DNA of 64,000 bases from Phorcus lineatus. Lineage: Eukaryota; Mollusca; Gastropoda; Trochida; Trochidae. Location of the stretch: the NCBI GenBank assembly GCA_921293015.1, contig OV121086.1, positions 40,069,402 to 40,133,401 of the forward strand, read 5' to 3'. A program made the position numbers and the translations under genes. Under the pieces are notes generated by a model, which made no database searches, had not been told where the DNA came from, and saw only the letters and a list, made by a program, of their open reading frames with translations. Below, piece by piece: positions 58,857 through 64,000 of this stretch. Position 1 is the first letter of the stretch; every line of letters starts with the position of its first letter.

Positions 58857-60360
58857 CAGGCCCCCCTGAGTAATTGAAGGAAATGCATCAAATTTGAAAG
58901 AAAACAGTGCATAGGGCCTAATAGAAGGGAAAGCTTCCCAAATGGTAGGAAACGCAGCTTAATCGCGAAACAAACACGTCAATATCGGTGAAACGCGGTA
59001 ATATCAGAGATTTTCCGTCCATATCGGAAGCAACCCGTCCCACTTTCGAAGGAACAACGGTAGACTTCGGAAGGAACACGGTAATTTCGGTGAATTCTCG
59101 GTCGACAGCGGAAGCAAACGCATCTCAAAATGGCTACGAATCTGCAGCCTCCAGTTTCGATTAGTGTTGTTTATATGTTTTACTGTGTGATTTTTAGATG
59201 TATTTTGTTCTACATGGTTGCATTGAAAGCGCAATTGAACAAGGAAACGATGGAGTTGTAGAGTTTTGCAATGAAATTGAGTAGTTACGGCGTTACTCGC
59301 ATAGAGTCCGGGTTTGTTTACATCAGTCAGATGAAGCCGTATCGCTAACGCTATCATTGATCAGCGTCTGTGATTGCGTTTACCTGAGGTTATATATTTT
59401 TTGAAATGTAAATATACAAGATACTCGCCAATAATTTTCTATTTTGTAGTAAAGTATTTATGAAACGCAGGTCTCAAGAATCTAAATTCCCGAAATCGAT
59501 CAATACGACAAAGGGAAGTAACTCTTTTTTAGTTGAATTAGGCGAACTGCCGCTAACTCGTGAAATACTCAACAAGTGGTTGCAAAGCGATTTCGAGATA
59601 ATTCCAAACACGGTCCCTAATATATGGGATATTTAAATGGTCAAACGAAACAAGGTCAAAGAAGTGCGGCATATGGAGCGACACGTTAACAAAACATGAA
59701 ATGTTACTTTTCGATAGGTATATAGCTTCATTGTACAAAAACGAAAGTTAGATTTACACGTGATACATATGTACTCACAAAATTCATATACATATTTCCA
59801 AAACTTATAAAAAATATAACACGGAAAGTCTGATGCAGGTACACGCAATCACAGACGCGGATCGATGATAGCGTTAGCGATACGGCTTCATCTGACTGAT
59901 GTAAACAAACCCGGACTCTATGCGAGTAACGCCGTAACTACTCAATTTCATTACAAAACTCTACAACTCCATCGTTTCCTTGTTCAATGTTGCGCTTTCA
60001 ATGCAACCATATAGAACAAAATACATCTAAAAATCACACAGTAAAACATATAAACAACACTAATCGAAACTGGAGGCTGCAGATTCGTAGCCATTTTGAG
60101 ATGCGTTTGCTTCCGCTGTCGACCGAGAATTCACCGAAATTACCGTGTTCCTTCCGAAGTCTACCATTGTTCCTTCGAAAGTGGGACGGGTTGCTTCCGA
60201 TATGGACGGAAAATCTCTGATATTACCGCGTTTCACCGATATTGACGTGTTTGTTTCGCGATTAAGCTGCGTTTCCTACCATTTGGGAAGCTTTCCCTTC
60301 TATTATGCACTGTTTTCCTTCAAATTTGATGCATTTCCTTCAATTACTCAGGGGGGCCTG
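58857..60360. mobile_element. 1.5-kb foldback DNA element, near-perfect inverted arms
   Basis: Left arm 58857-59386 and right arm 59836-60360 are inverse copies differing by roughly seven substitutions and two small indels (about 98 percent alike, by eye). They enclose a 449-bp unrelated centre. The ends are CAGGCCCCCCTGAGTAATTG inwards. GAAAT directly abuts both ends (58852-58856 and 60361-60365), a 5-bp target duplication. The arms hold subterminal repeats of a motif near TTCGGAAGGAACACGGTA. A mirrored frame (up to 117 codons) appears in both arms but is not a transposase. The element is non-autonomous and recent. Confidence 0.85.
58935..59125 (+). repeat. Degenerate GCGGAAG subterminal repeats in left arm
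   Basis: Spaced about 18-25 bp: ATCGGTGAAACGCGGTAATA, ATATCGGAAGCAACCCGTC, TTTCGAAGGAACAACGGTAG, TTCGGAAGGAACACGGTAAT, TTCGGTGAATTCTCGGTCG and AGCGGAAGCAAACGC. The mirror set lies in the right arm at about 60095-60280. Such repeats often bind transposase. Confidence 0.55.
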
Positions 60361-60365
60361 GAAAT

Positions 60366-62512
60366 TGCTTTCTGTGAAATACAGATACTGGACTAACAAA
60401 AATATCAATACCAATATACATGATATTTATCATACTAGTGTAATACATAATTTATACCATCACTTGATATGGAAAATAAATAAACTTAGTACTGAAAGGC
60501 ATGGAACGCTGTTTTAGTAACAAGTTCGTAAGAATTTATTAAAAATTTAAACAGATTTTGTTTTTAACTTCCAGGAAAAAAGTTAAACCTGCATCTCTAT
60601 AAAGGAGTCTTTTAAACAGTCTAGCATTCTCCTCAATCGGGACCATGTGTGTATTGGTACACCTTGATGAATTTGCCAATCAAAGATGATAAAGAGTTAC
60701 ATATTTTAACAAGGAATTATTTTATATAGACTAAATTAAGTCCTGTGAATAGTGAATACGTTAAGCTGGTCAAACTATACAGACTTCATCAAAATTACAA
60801 TTCATTAAAACTTTTGGAGAAACATGGTTAAAGGGTTAAATTTATGGTTTTAAAAAAGTGTATAAAAATACGATTTCATCAACATTTTGACCCAAAAAAA
60901 TGAATATCAAAGGATGACCAACCTTGAGCATAAACAAGATAATTTTTAAAGTGACTTTGGACTTTGTAAGACAAATTTTAACGTTAAAATGAACCACGTT
61001 TTTGTCGTCCATATAAGGACATCCTATAAAAATATTTCATACACCTGTACGTAATGTTTTCGATTTAGATATATATAGCGAATGGCTTGCAGCGGTGTCA
61101 ACTTTTTGATGTGAGTGCAATGTGAAATGGAGATAGCGATGTGACATGCCCCGGGGACTTTACCTCAAGCTTACATATATATATATCCTTTATGCTTCTA
61201 ATTCTAATGAAATACTGCGCACTATGAGCTATTTTAAATTTATATACTTACTGACCTTTACACATTAAGTATACACAATAATGAAATTTTTTAATTCAGA
61301 ACCAAGTATTTCTCTGACCGGAAAATGTAAACAAAATGTTTGCGTTTACTTTTATTTCATCCAAGAATCACCCCCCCTCCCCCCCCCCCCCCCCCCCCCA
61401 CCACACCTTTTACATCGTTGCAACAACTGTTTCAACGTTACACGTTTTGTATATCATATCGACTTGAAAGTTAATAAAGTTTTGACTTTTATAACCATTT
61501 CAAAGTCCTTGACGTTATGCTTGCCGACGTAAAACTTGTAAAAATTTCGAATTCTGACACTTATAGAGTGTAGTGATACTTTGAGGTTACACTAGTGTTA
61601 AAGTGACACAGAGAATGTTTCATGATTTTTTATTTGGCTGTAGTTATAGCTAAAATACCTTATGACCTCAGTTAAGTCAAAATCTCTTCTGTAAACTTTA
61701 TCTTTATCTCTAAAATGCCAAAAGCATGATATCTTCTTGTTTTCATTGATAATCGGAAAACGGTTCTATTAATGTTAAGAATTCGAAATTATGTGTCCAG
61801 TTAACGCGTATATTAATCAAATGCCCTAATTAACACTATCAACCAATGTTTGTCTTTGTGTCTACTGTAAATAAGTTTTCGAAATTACGTTTAACTTTTT
61901 GGGAACAGCCAGACAGACAAACGTTTATTTAAGTCTCACCCCAATATAATATATAATACAAAAAGTGTAAGAAATGTAGAATATAAAAAGGGCCATCCAC
62001 AAGTGGGATTATGAGAGACTATATTTAAAAAATATACACGGATGCCAAGTACATACACACCATTGATGTTTAAAAAGATAAAGGTAAAGTATATAAAATA
62101 AAAGGTTATGAGTATAATGCACTTTTCCTTTTATATAAAATATTTTGGCAGCAATGGCGTGTCATTGTCTGGTTTTCGATAACAGATTACGACAATGACT
62201 CGTTTATTGTCACTATACTGAAAAGGTAAGCATAAGGAATATGAGTTTATGAAACAACCATTACTTCTCAATAAAACAACAACATTTATAAAGTTTTACA
62301 TATTTGACTCCAACAACATACTCTGTGCCCATTTGGCAATATTTTCACGGCTTACCCTTGGCAAAAGACGAAATATGGACGATTCAAAGACGTATTAACG
62401 GATAAGAATAGTTCAAAGACTATACATGTATAAGTAACATTGAGTATTTTGTTGGAGTCACTATTTAAGTCCAACGTTATCAGTGCAGGCTTTTTAATCG
62501 AAAAGTACTTAC
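60366..62512. other. AT-rich non-coding DNA with C run
   Basis: 61371-61399 is C with a single T. A TATATATATAT run lies near 61174. No exon is supported; the 83-codon frame over the C run is an artefact. Confidence 0.5.
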
Positions 62513-62651
62513 TTTTCCTGAGGATAACAACTTTGATGGCTATCCGTGCAGTACAGTTACAACATGCGAGGAGGTGAATAGTGATCGAAAACCGGACAGT
62601 GTACCTCGGCTTGCCTGCGACAATTTCCCAAACCTGATCTGGCAAATTTAT
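62513..62651 (-). CDS. Orphan exon candidate, possibly a 5' UTR exon
   Basis: On the minus strand acceptor TTCTGCTATAG|AT and a strong donor GGAAAA|GTAAGT bound 139 nt with one open frame (phase 0 to 1). It reads INLPDQVWEIVAGKPRYTVR and later CCNCTARIAIKVVILRK. It is GC-richer than its flanks. I recognise no domain. Lying 6 kb upstream of IPPK on the same strand, it could be an exon of an upstream gene or a non-coding first exon of IPPK. Confidence 0.3.
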
Positions 62652-64000
62652 CTATAGCAGAATAAAAGACAAATATGTATTATATCCCTTTGAACGTTTT
62701 TAAAGTAAACATGTTCGTTAGGTAGGGAATTTCGACATCATTTCTAGATTTCAGAATAGAAAATCGTGATAAATTTCGCTTATTTGAATGAAAATGAAAG
62801 TCTAGTGAGATCATTTGAACTTAAATCAGCCTATATTGTAATTTGGTATGTATCATAGCAAGATATATTTGAGAATATAGAATTATTAAACTAAGTAAGA
62901 TTTAATGAAAATACAATATGTCTCTTAAATGAAGTAATCGCCAGATTGGCATTAGTGGACATAGAGATCAAGGCAACGTTATAAGTGCGATATTTGGTTT
63001 CCATTAACAATATATCACCACACTAACACATATTGTATAAATCTACATAACACACCTTCAAAGTTACATCACAACACCCAACACTCGTTATATCAGGAGT
63101 GTGGTATAGGTTTTATCTTCTAGTAAACACTTTATTTCATTGCCATGTTTACAAGCTCTTTGTAACATGACGTCATAAGCTGTAAGAGTTCGCAAACTAA
63201 AACTCAATGGGTTTAATTAGAAACTGGAGGAAATAATTGAATAACTTGTTGTGTAAATGAAAACAGGCATATCGTCATTAGTTAATTTGCCCTCAACATT
63301 TAATGATGTTGTGTATGCTTGTAATAGGAAAACAAGACGTTCTTGTAGTTTGGTTAACATTTCCAAGGACGGGGAAACAACAGACTGTTAAGCTCCAAGT
63401 TTTTCTTTCACTCTTGTGAAAACCGAATAAGTTTAATCGTATTTTCAGTTATGGAGAAAATTCTATATTCAGTTATGGTGAAAATCGTTTTTTTCAGTTA
63501 TGGAATAAAAAAAATTTAAAAAGAGGGATAATTTGCTTAGAAAAGACAAGCTAGATTGAATTAATTTTATTGGCTTTAGACCAGCCTTACCAAGGACCCC
63601 ACTCATCAGGCAGAATACACTATCAATGATTTTTGCTTACATTTATAAACAATCGTATTGTGTTATAATCTCACGACTGAAATAATGTAGGCCTAGTTTA
63701 AACATGCCCTTAACTACATCCCTGCCTCGTACGAACGAAACATCCAATAGTTTTATGATCCACATTGATTTTCTTCTAGAAATCCAGAATTGTCAAGCAG
63801 GTTAAATTCTATTTTGTCATTTCTGTTCTAATATACAAGAAAACTGTCACCCATGGTTATCCTGATATATCGATATCTCTATTTTCTGAATAATCTCTGT
63901 CTGTTATAATCTCGTGCTCAGAAGGGTAAAATATCATTGGTTACTTTTATTTGGTACTTGTATTGAAATAGGAAGGAATAAGTTCACAATAACGTCTACA
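62652..64000. other. AT-rich non-coding DNA
   Basis: I see no exon or element. A CRE palindrome TGACGTCA lies at 63168-63175. Around 63447-63500 CAGTTATGG recurs three times at about 25-bp spacing. Confidence 0.5.

Noticed and set aside
59004-60220. Mirrored frames of 117 and 77 codons with the same peptide
   Set aside because: They are the two arms of the foldback element read in opposite directions; no transposase-like features.
1-64000. LTR retrotransposon, Polinton or other virus-derived element
   Set aside because: No long terminal repeats, capsid, envelope, integrase or polymerase-like frames were recognised anywhere in the window.

Overview
This is an AT-rich, intron-rich, non-coding-dominated stretch of an animal nuclear genome. 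It most resembles a marine mollusc, probably a gastropod. That is an inference from the repeat content: two tRNA-derived SINE families, many short non-autonomous DNA transposons (MITEs), a LINE 3' end and many minisatellites. No long uninterrupted host reading frame exists, so the genes present must be read as exons.

The one gene I can name is IPPK (inositol-pentakisphosphate 2-kinase), on the minus strand. Six exons can be placed at 56636-56556, 54490-54413, 52673-52575, 50078-50012, 49473-49328 and 48628-48536. Splice sites and phases all agree. Together they encode about 188 residues, the N-terminal 40 percent of the enzyme, including the GEGN glycine loop, the family-signature EIKPK motif (split by an intron) and the KHxVCxFCxHQxLK segment. 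The remaining exons should lie below 48.5 kb, but I could not recognise them. Every IPPK intron examined except the 538-bp intron 4 carries a mobile element or satellite. Intron 3 is almost wholly a 22-bp-based minisatellite.

Layout. 0-6.5 kb: AT-rich DNA, a 201-bp tandem duplication, a LINE 3' end, then two SINEs of different families almost side by side. 6.5-17 kb: mostly featureless, with a C-skewed island, a degenerate AGAACC minisatellite and one orphan exon candidate. 17-26 kb: two SINE copies, two MITEs, a second C-skewed island and a pyrimidine-rich 28-bp minisatellite. 26-38.5 kb: an ATC microsatellite, a pair of inverted MITEs, two G-skewed islands, an 81-bp degenerate array, orphan exon candidates and a fourth SINE. 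38.5-48.5 kb: quiet DNA, a SINE, a MITE with a 53-bp tandem core and a small foldback. 48.5-56.6 kb: IPPK. 56.6-64 kb: upstream flank with a 1.5-kb, almost perfectly palindromic foldback element flanked by a 5-bp target duplication, and one more orphan exon candidate.

The most distinctive item is the 1.5-kb foldback element at 58857-60360. Its arms are about 525 bp and about 98 percent identical by eye. I found no virus-like or LTR element, no bacterial-type system and no CRISPR array.
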